Source: Chitinophaga flava
GTDB lineage: Bacteria; Bacteroidota; Bacteroidia; Chitinophagales; Chitinophagaceae
Assembly (NCBI RefSeq): GCF_003308995.1
Contig: NZ_QFFJ01000002.1
Location: forward strand, 3,898,706-3,962,705
Direction of reading: 5' to 3'
Length of the DNA: 64,000 nt
The notes under the pieces were generated by a model. It did not search any database and was not told where the DNA came from. It worked only from the letters and a program-made list of their open reading frames with translations. The translations under genes were made by a program, and so were the position numbers. Positions 53,427 through 63,300 of this stretch are shown here, in pieces; position 1 is the stretch's first letter, and each line of letters starts with the position of its first letter.

Positions 53427-54032
53427 ATGTCCGTCAGCATCATTATTATTATCGTTACGTGCCTTATCTCCTATACAGCGCTGAACAACTATGACCAGCT
53501 GGATAAGCTGAGTATGCAGCCTTACATGGTAAAGCATAACAAGGAATATTACCGGTTTATCACCTCCGGATTTGTACATGCCGACCTGCAACATCTTATT
53601 TTCAACATGCTGACCCTGTTTTTCTTCGGGCCTTATGTAGAAGATGTTTTCCTTCAGCTTTTTAATATGAAGCTGATGTATCCGGTTTATTATCTGTTGG
53701 GGATTATTATATCCGATATTCCTTCTTTCCTCAAACATCACAACCACCAGCACTATTCAACCCTTGGGGCGTCCGGCGCTATTTCCGCCGTGCTTTTCAC
53801 CTTTATTATGGTAGACCCCTGGGTGCAGATACGGGTATTCTTCTTCCTGCCTATACCGGCAGTATTATACGGTGTGCTCTTCCTGGGTATTTCTGCTTAC
53901 ATGTCCAGAAAAGGCGGTGGCAACATCAACCATGATGCGCATCTGTGGGGAGCCTTATTCGGAATCGTTTTTCCGCTGGTGTTTTATCCGGAGCTGGGTA
54001 CCAGATTCCTTGAACTGCTGACACGCAGATAA
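53427..54032 (+). CDS. Rhomboid family intramembrane serine protease
   Basis: This 201-residue polytopic protein has the rhomboid motifs FVHADLQHLIFNMLTLFFFG (first loop/TM2), GASGAISAV with catalytic Ser116 and NINHDAHLWGALFG with catalytic His172. The protein has the six-helix core and short termini. It cleaves transmembrane substrates in the lipid bilayer; targets are unknown. It starts 29 bp downstream of rlmH and ends before a strong terminator. Confidence 0.92.
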   Translation: MSVSIIIIIVTCLISYTALNNYDQLDKLSMQPYMVKHNKEYYRFITSGFVHADLQHLIFNMLTLFFFGPYVEDVFLQLFNMKLMYPVYYLLGIIISDIPSFLKHHNHQHYSTLGASGAISAVLFTFIMVDPWVQIRVFFFLPIPAVLYGVLFLGISAYMSRKGGGNINHDAHLWGALFGIVFPLVFYPELGTRFLELLTRR

Positions 54033-54051
54033 TAAAATCTAATGATAATCT

Positions 54052-54083
54052 AAAAGGCCGACCAGTATACTGGTCGGCCTTTT
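54052..54083. terminator. Bidirectional terminator between rhomboid and tilS genes
   Basis: A perfect 32-bp palindrome (16 bp per arm: aaaaggccgaccagta and its complement) with A- and T-runs at the ends. It can end transcription of both convergent genes. Confidence 0.87.
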
Positions 54084-54088
54084 TATGT

Positions 54089-55423
54089 TTATTTTGTTTC
54101 GATGCAAAGCACCTGTTGTGTAGCAGTAGTAATTTTGAAGCGGTCATCTATCCGCATGCCCACTACCCAGATGATTCTCTTGCCCGACTCCAGCACCCAG
54201 ACGTTTTCTTTTTGAGGCAGAGACAATTTCTGATCTATTAGAAAACGGCTCACCTTTTTCTTCTTCGGCATACCGAGTGGATAAAAATAATCCCCTTGTT
54301 TCCATCTGCGTAATATCAGAGGGAAACTCACTTTGGCTGCGTCCAGCCAGGCAACAGCCGGAGCAGTGGGAATAGTAGCCAGGCCCCGCTCCTGCAGACG
54401 CAGCTGCAGATGGGCATTGCCATAGGCCACATGAGCAGGCGACTGATCAATCACATACAGCGGTGCATCCTGACGGGCCTCCGGTGTGATCAGCAACCAG
54501 TTGCGGTTGCGAATGATACGGTGTGTAGCTGTTTCCACATACCGTCCGGATTCGCTATCCAGCAGTTGCAGCACCTGTTGGGTTTGAGCCACGGAGCAAC
54601 CAAAGTCTTTCAACAGTTCCCAGGCAATGGTTTGCAGCGGAACGGTCAGCTTCAGTTTCAGTACCGGTATCATCCAGGAATTATCTTTCTTTACCAGCAA
54701 CCTTTTACGATGGCGGGCTACTGATTCCTGATACAACATTTCCGCTTCCCTCATCCGGAAGATGGTACCATCCATATTGCGGACTGCTGCAGGGAACATC
54801 TCCTGCATCTGCGGAATAATGTTGTGACGAAAAAAATTACGTGTATACTTGTCCGTTATATTTGAACTATCCTCCACAAAAGCAATCTGATGCAGGGCTG
54901 CATAAGCAACGAGGATATCCTTTTCAGCAAACAGCAGCGGGCGTATTATCCTGTCCTGTTTAGGCAGGATACCATGCAATCCGGCAATGCCGGTACCTTT
55001 GCAAAAGTTCATCAGGGCTGTTTCTACGCTGTCCTGCATATGATGGGCAGTAGCGATATAGCTGTACCCTTCGCGGCTGCGTACCTCTTCCAGCCACTGA
55101 TAGCGTAGTTCCCGGGCAGCTACCTGTATGCTGACATTATGCTGTGTGGTGTAGGCTTCCGTATCAAAACGGGTGTTGTATAAAGGCAGGTTCAGCGAGG
55201 TGGCCAGCTGTTGTACAAACTGTTCATCCCGCTGCGATTCTTCTCCTCTCAGCTGAAAATTGCAGTGGGCGATACCCACGGCGAAACCAGCCTGTTTGAA
55301 CAGATGGGCCATCACAACAGAGTCTACGCCACCGCTCACTGCAAGCAGGATGCGCTGGGTACGGTCAAACAGCTGTTGCCCGGTGATATAAGATGTAAAA
55401 TTAGTCAGTAAGTGATGCGGCAT
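54089..55423 (-). CDS. tilS: tRNA(Ile)-lysidine synthetase
   Basis: This 444-residue enzyme converts the wobble cytidine of tRNA-Ile(CAU) to lysidine using ATP and lysine. The N-terminal PP-loop is RILLAVSGGVDSVVMAH (SGGVDS at 30-35). The FQLRGEESQRDEQFV and ATAHHMQDSVETALMNFCKGTGIAGLHG segments are characteristic. The C-terminal domain (FYPLGMPKKKKVSRFLIDQKLSL) completes the long form of the enzyme. The gene is followed by a bidirectional terminator and preceded by a small TPR gene on the same strand. Confidence 0.95.
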   Translation of the reverse strand: MPHHLLTNFTSYITGQQLFDRTQRILLAVSGGVDSVVMAHLFKQAGFAVGIAHCNFQLRGEESQRDEQFVQQLATSLNLPLYNTRFDTEAYTTQHNVSIQVAARELRYQWLEEVRSREGYSYIATAHHMQDSVETALMNFCKGTGIAGLHGILPKQDRIIRPLLFAEKDILVAYAALHQIAFVEDSSNITDKYTRNFFRHNIIPQMQEMFPAAVRNMDGTIFRMREAEMLYQESVARHRKRLLVKKDNSWMIPVLKLKLTVPLQTIAWELLKDFGCSVAQTQQVLQLLDSESGRYVETATHRIIRNRNWLLITPEARQDAPLYVIDQSPAHVAYGNAHLQLRLQERGLATIPTAPAVAWLDAAKVSFPLILRRWKQGDYFYPLGMPKKKKVSRFLIDQKLSLPQKENVWVLESGKRIIWVVGMRIDDRFKITTATQQVLCIETK

Positions 55424-55441
55424 ACTTGGAGGGTTAAATGA

Positions 55442-55753
55442 TTAATAGACCAGTTCTTCGTAGGCCGATTGTAATTCGTTATAGGTATGTCTTTCATTGG
55501 CAGCCTTGGCCATGGCCATACCTTTTTCGTAAGTGGCGATAGCTGCTTCCCTGTCTCCCACTCTTTCGAGCAGTTTACCCAGATGGTAATAGGAACCGGT
55601 ATATCCGGGTTCATGGGCTAATAATTCTTCGAACAGCCGGCGGGCTGCAGTGTCGTTGTTTAATTTAATGTATTCCAGTGCCAGGGCGTGTTTCAGAAAA
55701 CTGTCGTTTGGGCTGGTTTCCAGCATCTGTTTAATCTGTGCTATTCTATCCAT
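55442..55753 (-). CDS. Small TPR protein
   Basis: This 103-residue protein has two to three tetratricopeptide repeats (FLKHALALEYIKLNNDTAARRLFEELLAHEP, then TGSYYHLGKLLERVGDREAAIATYEKGMAMA). No signal peptide is present. Its stop lies 18 bp before the tilS start on the same strand, so it may be co-transcribed with tilS. The function is an unspecified protein-protein interaction role. Confidence 0.85.
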   Translation of the reverse strand: MDRIAQIKQMLETSPNDSFLKHALALEYIKLNNDTAARRLFEELLAHEPGYTGSYYHLGKLLERVGDREAAIATYEKGMAMAKAANERHTYNELQSAYEELVY

Positions 55754-55846
55754 GTAGATGATGTGCTTTTACCGGTCGTAATAAATTAAAAATAACAACT
55801 ATATATCAGTTGTTATACTGATTAAAATCATAATATAGCCATGCGG

Positions 55847-55873
55847 TTGGCGTACATTAATTAGATATATTTG
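55847..55873 (+). promoter_or_regulatory. Predicted etfBA promoter
   Basis: A perfect -7 box TATATTTG (55866-55873) follows TTG (55847-55849) at 16 bp and lies 35 bp before the etfB start. The -33 spacing is slightly short, so confidence is moderate. Confidence 0.5.
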
Positions 55874-55908
55874 CTAATACCGCATTTTTAAACCAAACAG
55901 TTTACGGC

Positions 55909-56649
55909 ATGAAGATTTTAGTTTGTATCAGTAAAACTCCGGACACGACTGCAAAAATAGCTTTCACGGACAATAACACGAAATTCAATGAAGCTGGTGT
56001 TCAGTTTATTATTAACCCATACGATGAATGGTATGCACTGGTGAGAGCTCTGGAGCTGAAGGAAACGGTAGGCGCGGATGTTCATCTGATTACGGTGGGC
56101 GGAGCTGATTGTGAGCCTATCATCCGCAAAGCGCTGGCGCTCGGTGGTGATGAGGCATTCAGGATAAATGCTGACAGTGCGGATAGTTATTACATCGCAG
56201 CACAGATTGCGGCACATGCAAAAGAAAAACAATACGATATCATATTTACCGGTAAAGAAACTATTGACTACAACGGTTCCGGCATAGGCGGTATGGTGGC
56301 CGAACTGCTGGACCTTCCCTATGTATCTATCGCAGCGAAGTTTGACCTCAATGGCACCAAAGCTACGATCAACCGCGAGATTGAGGGAGGTGAAGAGATC
56401 TGTGAAGTTTCACTGCCGGTGGTTGTGTCCTGCCAGAAAGGAATGGCTGAAGCCCGTATTCCTAACATGCGCGGTATCATGGCAGCGAGAACCAAACCGC
56501 TGGCTGTTGTGGAGCCTGTTGCTGCAGACACCCTGACCAGTGTGGTGAGTTTTGAATTGCCACCAGCCAAGGCAGGTGTGAAAATGATCAGCCCGGACAA
56601 TGTGGCTGAACTGGTGAAATTGCTGCACGAAGAAGCCAAAGTCATCTAA
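55909..56649 (+). CDS. etfB: Electron transfer flavoprotein beta subunit
   Basis: This 246-residue subunit carries AMP and packs against the alpha subunit. Features include MKILVCISKTPDTTAKIAF, NPYDEWYALVRALELKE, GKETIDYNGSGIGGMVAELLDLPYVS and RIPNMRGIMAARTKPL, all characteristic of EtfB/FixA. It accepts electrons from acyl-CoA dehydrogenases and passes them to the quinone pool via ETF:ubiquinone oxidoreductase. The etfA gene follows 45 bp later on the same strand. Confidence 0.95.
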   Translation: MKILVCISKTPDTTAKIAFTDNNTKFNEAGVQFIINPYDEWYALVRALELKETVGADVHLITVGGADCEPIIRKALALGGDEAFRINADSADSYYIAAQIAAHAKEKQYDIIFTGKETIDYNGSGIGGMVAELLDLPYVSIAAKFDLNGTKATINREIEGGEEICEVSLPVVVSCQKGMAEARIPNMRGIMAARTKPLAVVEPVAADTLTSVVSFELPPAKAGVKMISPDNVAELVKLLHEEAKVI

Positions 56650-56694
56650 GCGCAGTCAGGTATCTATTTGTTTCATTTCTAACCAAACGTATTC

Positions 56695-57669
56695 ATGTCT
56701 ATATTAATATTCGCCGATCAGACACAGGGAAAAATCAAAAAAGCAGCACTGGAAGCAGTACAATACGGTTCCAAAATAGCAGCGCAACTGGGCACTACTG
56801 CCACTGCACTCGTACTGGGACCTGCAGACGATACAGAACTGGCTGCACTGGGCAACTATGGCGCTACTAAAGTATTACATGCAGCCGATGCTCGCCTGCA
56901 CGAAGTAGAGAGCACTGTATATACCAAAATCATTACAGAAGCGGCCGCCAAGGAAAATGCTATCGTGGTTATTTTCCCGCACAACTTTGACGGTAAGGCA
57001 ATAGCTCCGCGTGTAGCAGCCCGTCTGAAAGCCGGACTGGTAGCTGGTGCTGTTTCCTACCCGGATACCAGCAATGGATTTGTGGTAAAGAAAAGTGTTT
57101 TCTCCGGTAAGGCTTTCGCTAATATCAATATCGTATCTGAGAAAAAAGTTATCTCTCTTATTCCTAACACCTACCCTGCAGTAGCTGGTTCCGGAACCGC
57201 TACAGTAGAAGCTTTTGCACCGGCCATCAATGATGCCGACTTTAAAGTAAAAGTGGTGAAGGTGGAGACTGTAAGCGGCGATATTCCGTTGACAGAAGCT
57301 GAAATCATTGTCAGCGGTGGCCGTGGTATGAAAGGGCCTGAGAACTGGGGTATGCTGGAAGACCTGGCTAAAGCGCTGGGGGCAGCAACTGCCAGCTCCC
57401 GTCCGGTAGCTGATTCCGGCTGGCGTCCTCACCACGAGCATGTTGGACAGACTGGTCTTACCGTAAGGCCCAATCTGTATATCGCGATAGGCATTTCCGG
57501 CGCTATCCAGCACCTGGCTGGTGTAAACGGAAGCAAGGTGATCGTGGTAGTCAACAAGGACCCGGAAGCGCCTTTCTTCAAAGCTGCAGATTATGGCATA
57601 GTTGGTGATGCATTTGAGGTGGTACCGAAACTGACCGAAGCGGTAAAGGCGTTTAAAGGAAAAGGCTGA
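56695..57669 (+). CDS. etfA: Electron transfer flavoprotein alpha subunit
   Basis: This 324-residue FAD-binding partner of EtfB has the C-terminal FAD domain with GGRGMKGPENWGMLEDLAKALGAATASSRPVADSGWRPH, VGQTGLTVRPNLYIAIGISGAIQHLAG and NKDPEAPFFKAADYGIVGD. The pair forms the ETF heterodimer for fatty acid and amino acid oxidation. No dehydrogenase gene is adjacent, so partners lie outside the window. A long hairpin follows as probable terminator. Confidence 0.95.
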   Translation: MSILIFADQTQGKIKKAALEAVQYGSKIAAQLGTTATALVLGPADDTELAALGNYGATKVLHAADARLHEVESTVYTKIITEAAAKENAIVVIFPHNFDGKAIAPRVAARLKAGLVAGAVSYPDTSNGFVVKKSVFSGKAFANINIVSEKKVISLIPNTYPAVAGSGTATVEAFAPAINDADFKVKVVKVETVSGDIPLTEAEIIVSGGRGMKGPENWGMLEDLAKALGAATASSRPVADSGWRPHHEHVGQTGLTVRPNLYIAIGISGAIQHLAGVNGSKVIVVVNKDPEAPFFKAADYGIVGDAFEVVPKLTEAVKAFKGKG

Positions 57670-57690
57670 TATCCATAAAAATTATAACAG

Positions 57691-57763
57691 ACAAACGACG
57701 TGTGAGTAGGGAGAAAAGGTGATGGACAACTACTGATAATCTCCCTTCTCATGCGTCGTTTGT
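57691..57763 (+). terminator. Long imperfect hairpin after etfA
   Basis: Arms at 57691-57713 and 57741-57763 pair over 23 positions with three mismatches, starting acaaacgacg / cgtcgtttgt. The sequence lies 22 bp after the etfA stop and ends in an AT-rich tract. It is likely a terminator or processing hairpin of the etf transcript. Confidence 0.6.
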
Positions 57764-57884
57764 AATTTATAATTTGTAATTCTCAGCTATATTGGCCATT
57801 AATCATGACAGATTTTTTTTAGATAAGGAATATTTTTCTAACTTCACGGTCTTACAAAATATTCAGCGACAACGCAAGACAGAT

Positions 57885-58484
57885 ATGAGAAAAATAGAAC
57901 TGGAAATAGTTGCTTTATCGCACAGCATTACGCAGACTCATTCATATGCCGTGGTATTGGGAGAAGTAAATGGTTTGCGCCGTTTACCCATCGTGATCGG
58001 AGGCTTTGAAGCGCAGGCGATAGCCGTGGCTTTAGAAAAGATGCAACCCAGCCGCCCTCTTACACATGACCTGATGAAGAACTTCATGAATGCTTTTAAT
58101 ATAGAGCTACATGAGGTCGTGATCAGTAATCTGCAGGAAGGAATTTTTTACTCCAAGCTTATCTGCTCAAGTAATGATGAGACGATCGAAATAGATTCCC
58201 GTACATCCGATGCCCTGGCGCTGGCCGTACGTTTTGGTTGTCCGATCTACACGTTTGAAAATATCCTCAACAGTGCTGGCATCCTGCTGGACGATCCTGC
58301 CGGCAAAAAAAGCACGAAGCCGGTTACCCCTACTATTTCTGAGCATGAGAGAGGAGCCGAAGATGATCTGAAAGCCATGAACCTGGAAGAGCTGACACAG
58401 CTTCTGCAGGAAGTATTGGAGCAGGAAGATTATATCCGCGCTATCGCCATCCGCGACGAAATCAACAGCCGTAAAAGCAAATAA
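57885..58484 (+). CDS. Bifunctional nuclease (BFN/DUF151) domain protein with UVR-like C-terminal motif
   Basis: Starting at MRKIELEIVALSHSITQTHSYAVVLGE (57885) the product has 199 residues; the ATG at 57792 adds an unrelated N terminus. Residues 1-125 form the BFN domain (RLPIVIGGFEAQAIAVALE, RPLTHDLMKNF, RTSDALALAVRFGCPIY). A linker leads to a C-terminal helical hairpin (LTQLLQEVLEQEDYIRAIAIRDEINSRK) resembling the UvrB/UvrC interaction motif. BFN proteins of plants have nuclease activity; the bacterial role is uncertain. The domain pair recalls DNA or RNA metabolism. ispE follows 72 bp later on the same strand. Confidence 0.9.
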   Translation: MRKIELEIVALSHSITQTHSYAVVLGEVNGLRRLPIVIGGFEAQAIAVALEKMQPSRPLTHDLMKNFMNAFNIELHEVVISNLQEGIFYSKLICSSNDETIEIDSRTSDALALAVRFGCPIYTFENILNSAGILLDDPAGKKSTKPVTPTISEHERGAEDDLKAMNLEELTQLLQEVLEQEDYIRAIAIRDEINSRKSK

Positions 58485-58556
58485 TTCATTTTTCTGACAG
58501 CGGTAAAAGCAGCAGAGATATGCACTGCTGGAGGATTGCCGTGCAATGTTACGTAC

Positions 58557-59366
58557 ATGATCGTTTTTCCCAACTGCAAGATCAATCTGGGTCTGTATAT
58601 CACTGGTAAACGTGCCGATGGTTTTCACGACCTGGAAACCGTATTCTATCCCCTGCCGGTAACTGATGCACTTGAAGTTATCGCGCCGGGTTCCCTGCAG
58701 TTCACCAGTAGCGGGATTCCTGTGCCAGGCGATGCCGCTGACAATCTGTGCCTCAAAGCGTTTCATTTAGTGCAGCAGGATTATCCGCAGCTGCAGCCTG
58801 TCAATATCCATCTTCATAAAAATATTCCTATCGGGGCCGGCCTGGGCGGAGGTTCCGCAGATGCGGCTTTTATGCTGCAACTGCTGAATAGTAAGTTTCA
58901 ACTGGGACTCCAGCAGGAGCAGCTGATCAACTATGCTGCACAGCTGGGAAGTGACTGTCCGTTTTTTATCGCCAACAGCCCTTGTTATGCCACGGGCCGT
59001 GGCGAGGCGCTAGAGCCACTGTCGCTTGATTTGTCGGGGTACTCTTTTCTGCTGGTACATCCCGGCATACATGTTAATACCGGCTGGGCTTTCCGTCAGA
59101 TAACCCCGCAGGCGCCGGCTCATTCTCTGAAAGAGATGATACAGTTGCCGGTAACGGAATGGCATCGTGTGATTGGTAATGATTTTGAGGCGCCGGTGTT
59201 TGCGGCGCATCCTGTGCTGGCAGAGATAAAGGCAACGATGTACAGTCAGGGGGCAGTGTATGCCAGCATGAGTGGTAGTGGTTCGGCGGTGGTGGGCATC
59301 TTCCCTAAAAACAAAATAGCTGACATCTTGTGGGATGCCAGCTATCGGGTATTTAAAGTTAATTAG
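58557..59366 (+). CDS. ispE: 4-diphosphocytidyl-2-C-methyl-D-erythritol kinase
   Basis: This 269-residue GHMP kinase (start MIVFPNCKINLGL at 58557) catalyses the ATP-dependent step of the non-mevalonate isoprenoid pathway. It has CKINLGLYITGKRADGFHDLETVFYPL, the GHMP glycine-rich loop PIGAGLGGGSADAAFML and the C-terminal SMSGSGSAVVGIF. The ATG at 58536 adds seven non-family residues. Its stop is 4 bp before the rplT stop (convergent). Confidence 0.95.
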   Translation: MIVFPNCKINLGLYITGKRADGFHDLETVFYPLPVTDALEVIAPGSLQFTSSGIPVPGDAADNLCLKAFHLVQQDYPQLQPVNIHLHKNIPIGAGLGGGSADAAFMLQLLNSKFQLGLQQEQLINYAAQLGSDCPFFIANSPCYATGRGEALEPLSLDLSGYSFLLVHPGIHVNTGWAFRQITPQAPAHSLKEMIQLPVTEWHRVIGNDFEAPVFAAHPVLAEIKATMYSQGAVYASMSGSGSAVVGIFPKNKIADILWDASYRVFKVN

Positions 59367-59369
59367 TGC

Positions 59370-59714
59370 TTACTTTACGGAAGCTACCAGAGCTTTGAAA
59401 GTTTCTGGTTCATTCATAGCCAGATCTGCGAGCACTTTTCTGTTCAGATCGATGTTCTTACCAGCTAATTTATTCATGAACACAGAGTAGGTCAGACCTT
59501 CTGCTCTAACGGCAGCGTTGATACGAGCGATCCACAGCTGACGATAGTTTCTTTTCTTTAATTTACGACCAACATAGCTGTAGGTGAGTCCTTTCTCGAG
59601 GACGTTCTTCGCTACGGTGTAAACATTTTTCCTTTTACCGTAGAAGCCTTTGGCTTGCTTTAAGATCCTTTTTCTCCGGGCTCTTGAAGCTACGGCGTTA
59701 ACTGAACGAGGCAT
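59370..59714 (-). CDS. rplT: 50S ribosomal protein L20
   Basis: This 114-residue protein opens MPRSVNAVASRARRKRILKQAKGFYGKRKNVYT and contains the RRLWIARINAAVRAEGLTYSVFMN-like segment here read as RQLWIARINAAVRAEGLTYS, diagnostic of L20. It binds 23S rRNA early in assembly. It follows rpmI by 49 bp. Confidence 0.97.
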   Translation of the reverse strand: MPRSVNAVASRARRKRILKQAKGFYGKRKNVYTVAKNVLEKGLTYSYVGRKLKKRNYRQLWIARINAAVRAEGLTYSVFMNKLAGKNIDLNRKVLADLAMNEPETFKALVASVK

Positions 59715-59763
59715 TTTCTTTTGTTTTTTCTCAGGTTATAAAATTCGATTTGTTGGACGGATC

Positions 59764-59961
59764 TTAGCGGAGACCGAGCATTCTCTTAACCAGGTTAAGG
59801 TTTGCTTCGTGAACCAGCGTACTTCCTCTCAGGCTACGTTTTCTCTTCGTAGATTTTTTAGTCAGTAAGTGGCTTTTGAAGGCCATAAACCGCTTAATCT
59901 GTCCGTTCCCGCCAACCTTGAAGGTTTTCTTGGCGCGGGAATGTGTTCTTACTTTGGGCAT
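59764..59961 (-). CDS. rpmI: 50S ribosomal protein L35
   Basis: This 65-residue basic protein opens MPKVRTHSRAKKTFKVGGNGQIKRFMAFKSH and ends LNLVKRMLGL, diagnostic of L35. It is the first cistron of rpmI-rplT. infC, which usually precedes rpmI, is not next to it: the upstream DNA holds a promoter, then the divergent repeat-protein gene. Confidence 0.96.
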   Translation of the reverse strand: MPKVRTHSRAKKTFKVGGNGQIKRFMAFKSHLLTKKSTKRKRSLRGSTLVHEANLNLVKRMLGLR

Positions 59962-60392
59962 CTTACATCAAATTTGGTCTGCAAAGGTAGGGAATTAATC
60001 TAATAAAACACAGTGTCAGACAAATAAATCCGGGCATCTGCAGAATGTGGATAACTTTTTTAATAGTTTTTTAACCTCCGTTAACCAATTGACAATCAAT
60101 TTTTGCTTCCCCCATTACCCTACCTATCTAGTGTGCATTTCATATTATAATTATTATCACTTTTTTTATTTCTCTATATTATTTTTAATTTTAATTTTAA
60201 AATAGTCACATATTTTAGCCATATAAAGTATAAACACCTGACGCCTATGAAAACATTCTACACATTCCCTCACCGAGACTGGAACGGAGTTCCCGACTAT
60301 CCAGACCTATGTAAGCGGTTGAAAAACAGCAGTTACTGAACTGGTGCAAGCCTTCAGAACTGATACTTTTTTCACTTAACTGTTTTACACCT
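59962..60392. other. AT-rich divergent spacer between rpmI and the giant protein gene
   Basis: About 430 bp. The left 60 bp hold the rpmI promoter. 60130-60240 is extremely AT-rich. A 30-codon frame starts at 60247 (MKTFYTF) and ends at 60339, with no recognisable function. The two ATGs at 60247 and 60393 sit in similar contexts (cctatgaaa), which suggests a small duplicated start region or a leader peptide. Confidence 0.5.
59982..60012 (-). promoter_or_regulatory. Promoter of rpmI-rplT
   Basis: On the minus strand a perfect TACCTTTG -7 box (59982-59989) lies 20 bp before the rpmI ATG. TGTG (60009-60012) is at the -33 position with 19-bp spacing, one mismatch to TTTG. The geometry matches the tRNA promoters in this window. 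Confidence 0.72.
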
Positions 60393-63300
60393 ATGAAACG
60401 ACTATTAACCTTTTTATTCCTGCTAGTGGGCTTTGTGCTAACGTCGGTGACGACAATGGCGCAAACGGCGTTTATAAACGCGCCCGACAGTATTTGCGCA
60501 GGAAGCTATGCCACCATGAACGGCCTCATATGGGGTAATGACATGACAGTGGACTACATGGACTGGAGCGTATCACCGGCATTGGCTGCCAGTGACTACG
60601 AAATACTGTACTCCAATCCCACCAACAATGCCGATCCCCTGCTTGGCCAGACACCAGATGCCACCTATCCAGGTGTGACAGCTATGACGATCCGGCTCAA
60701 TAAAGTGGGAACCTACACCTTTACAGTCAAAATCTATAGCCCCACCGGCAAGATGAGACAAATCTCCAGATCTATTAAGGTGAAGGATTGCAGTATTACT
60801 TCCTGTGTGGGTACAATTAGTACTATGGCCGGGTTCAAGGAAGACTTCGGAACCTTCAATGCCGGAGACCTTCCCCGCGAAAACGCTATTATTAAAGGAT
60901 TGGGACCAACCGTATCTTACAGTTTTCCCTCTCAAATAAATCCACCCAATATTGGTGATGACTACTATGTTGAATGGTATCACACCCAGGCTAAACCGGA
61001 ATGGGTGAAAGCCTATGATCATACCGGTAACGGTAACCCACCTAAAACGTACGGTGGCATGCTCGTTGCCAACTCTTCCATCACTAAAAAAGCATTTTAT
61101 CAAAGAACAATTAATAACCTTTGCCCAGGCTCCGTATATAATTTCTCGGCCTGGTTTATGAACGTTAATGGAATACAGGTTTTTAACCAAACCTGTGCAA
61201 GAGCTTCCGATACCAAACCTAATGGTTACCACTACGCCGGTGTAACATTCATCCTTCAGGATCCCACTACCAACAAGGAACTGGCCCGCTTCAACACCAA
61301 CGATGTGTCCATGAACCTGGCTAACCCTGAGTGGCAACAATATGGCGGTAGTTTTAAAATTCCCCCTAATCAGACTTCTGTAAAACTTACCATTTTAAAT
61401 AACAACTTTGGTGGTTGTGGTAACGATATCGCGATTGATGATATCGAATTTACTTATTGCAGCCCCGACCTTTTTGCTTATGTAGATGGCCTGAAAGATG
61501 AAAAGAGAATCGAAGACCAGATCTGTGGTGGTGCACCCTTAAACCTCACCGCCTACCTGGAACCTGATACTTATTTTACCAACCCCGTTTACCAGTGGCA
61601 GATAAGTACCGATAATGTTACCTGGACCGATATGGTGGATGGCACCAAAAATGGCGGTACAGTAAGCGGTACACAAACCAAAATATTACAATTTGGCGCT
61701 GGCTATCTTCGGGGAGACCCGGTGATGCCTATAACCTATTATTTCAGAGTAGGTATTACTGAAAAAGACAACGTAAAACTGGGGAACTGCGCCGCACCTT
61801 CCCGACCGGTGAAAATCACCATTCTACCGCAACCACAAATTACGGTTACCGGTAATGAAATATGTAATGGTCAGAATGCCCACCTGGAAGTACAGGGGGG
61901 CTATACGTCATATCTGTGGAAAGTAGTTCCTCCAGTATCAGGTACCATACTGGATGTCAGCCCAACAGTCACCACCACCTATGAAGTAGTAGGTACAAAA
62001 ACCTACGGTAATAATAAGGTCTGTCGTGACAGTAACCACGCTGTGATTACGGTATACCAGAAACCCATAGTGAATGTTAAACTGCTGACACCTCCAAGCA
62101 TTTGTGAAGGCGAAATTGCCAAACTGGAGATTCAGCCGGAGAACAGCGTATACGACATCACATGGAATTACAACGGAACCATCGTTCCAGGTGAAAAAGG
62201 TACTTCCATCACGCATATCCCTACTAAGGTAACCAACCTCAGTGCTGTACCTCCCGTAAGGAATATTTATACGGTAACGGTCACGAATGGAAAGTGCGTC
62301 CTATCTGATCAGGCGGAGGTGATTGTCAACTCCATGCCTAAACCGAATGCTAATGGGAATATCAAGCAGTGCGAAACTTCTACGTTCCAGCTCAATGGCA
62401 GCCAGCCACTGGCTGACCAGACTGGTGTATGGAGCTTCGCAAACAATGATAACCAGGGCGCAACACTTAATAATCCTACCGCTTACAATGCTACTGTTAC
62501 CAATCTGGCTATTGGTAAATCTGTAGCGATGGTGTGGACTATCACCAATAAGAATCTGTCTAAATGCTCCGCCAGTGATACAGCAATACTGATCAACCTG
62601 CCGAAGCCGGTATCTGTTGCCACTGTTGATATTACGCAGTGTGCCAACAAAACGTTCCCGATCAGTGGCCCTCAGCCTGGTCAATACGAAACAGGTAAAT
62701 GGACAGGACCTGCTGGTGTTACATTCACAGATCCGACAGCTTATAATACAACTGCCACCCTGACTGGTGCTGCTACTACCCAGGACATCACAGTTACCTG
62801 GACACTCAGCAATGGCAAATGTGCGGATGCCCTCTCCAAAGTAAACCTGCACCTGCGCCCTGCGCCGAAGGTAACCGCAACTGCCGCCGCTGTCTGCCAG
62901 ACCGCTAGTCAGTTTACGATTACCTTCAGTGGTTTAACTGGTACCGTTACCAAATACACGGTAAAACCCGGAGTGACAGGTGCACTTCCTGGCTTTACTA
63001 ATGTTACCGGTAACTGGCCTTCTACCGGCACGACTATCAATGTACCTCTGCCTGCTGGCAGCGCTTCCGGTACTTATAATTTTATCCTGACAGTACAAAA
63101 TGACGACAACCTGGGATGTACCTATGATGCGCCATTCACACTGAAACTGGATCAAAGCCCGGATGCTACCATCAGCGGCCCTGCAGATATCTGTCTGGGT
63201 ACTACCATCACCCTGAGCGTTGATGCATCCAACACTGGTTATACCAAAAAATGGACGATCAACGGAGCAGTGCAGACAGGTAGCACACAAACACTTACAC

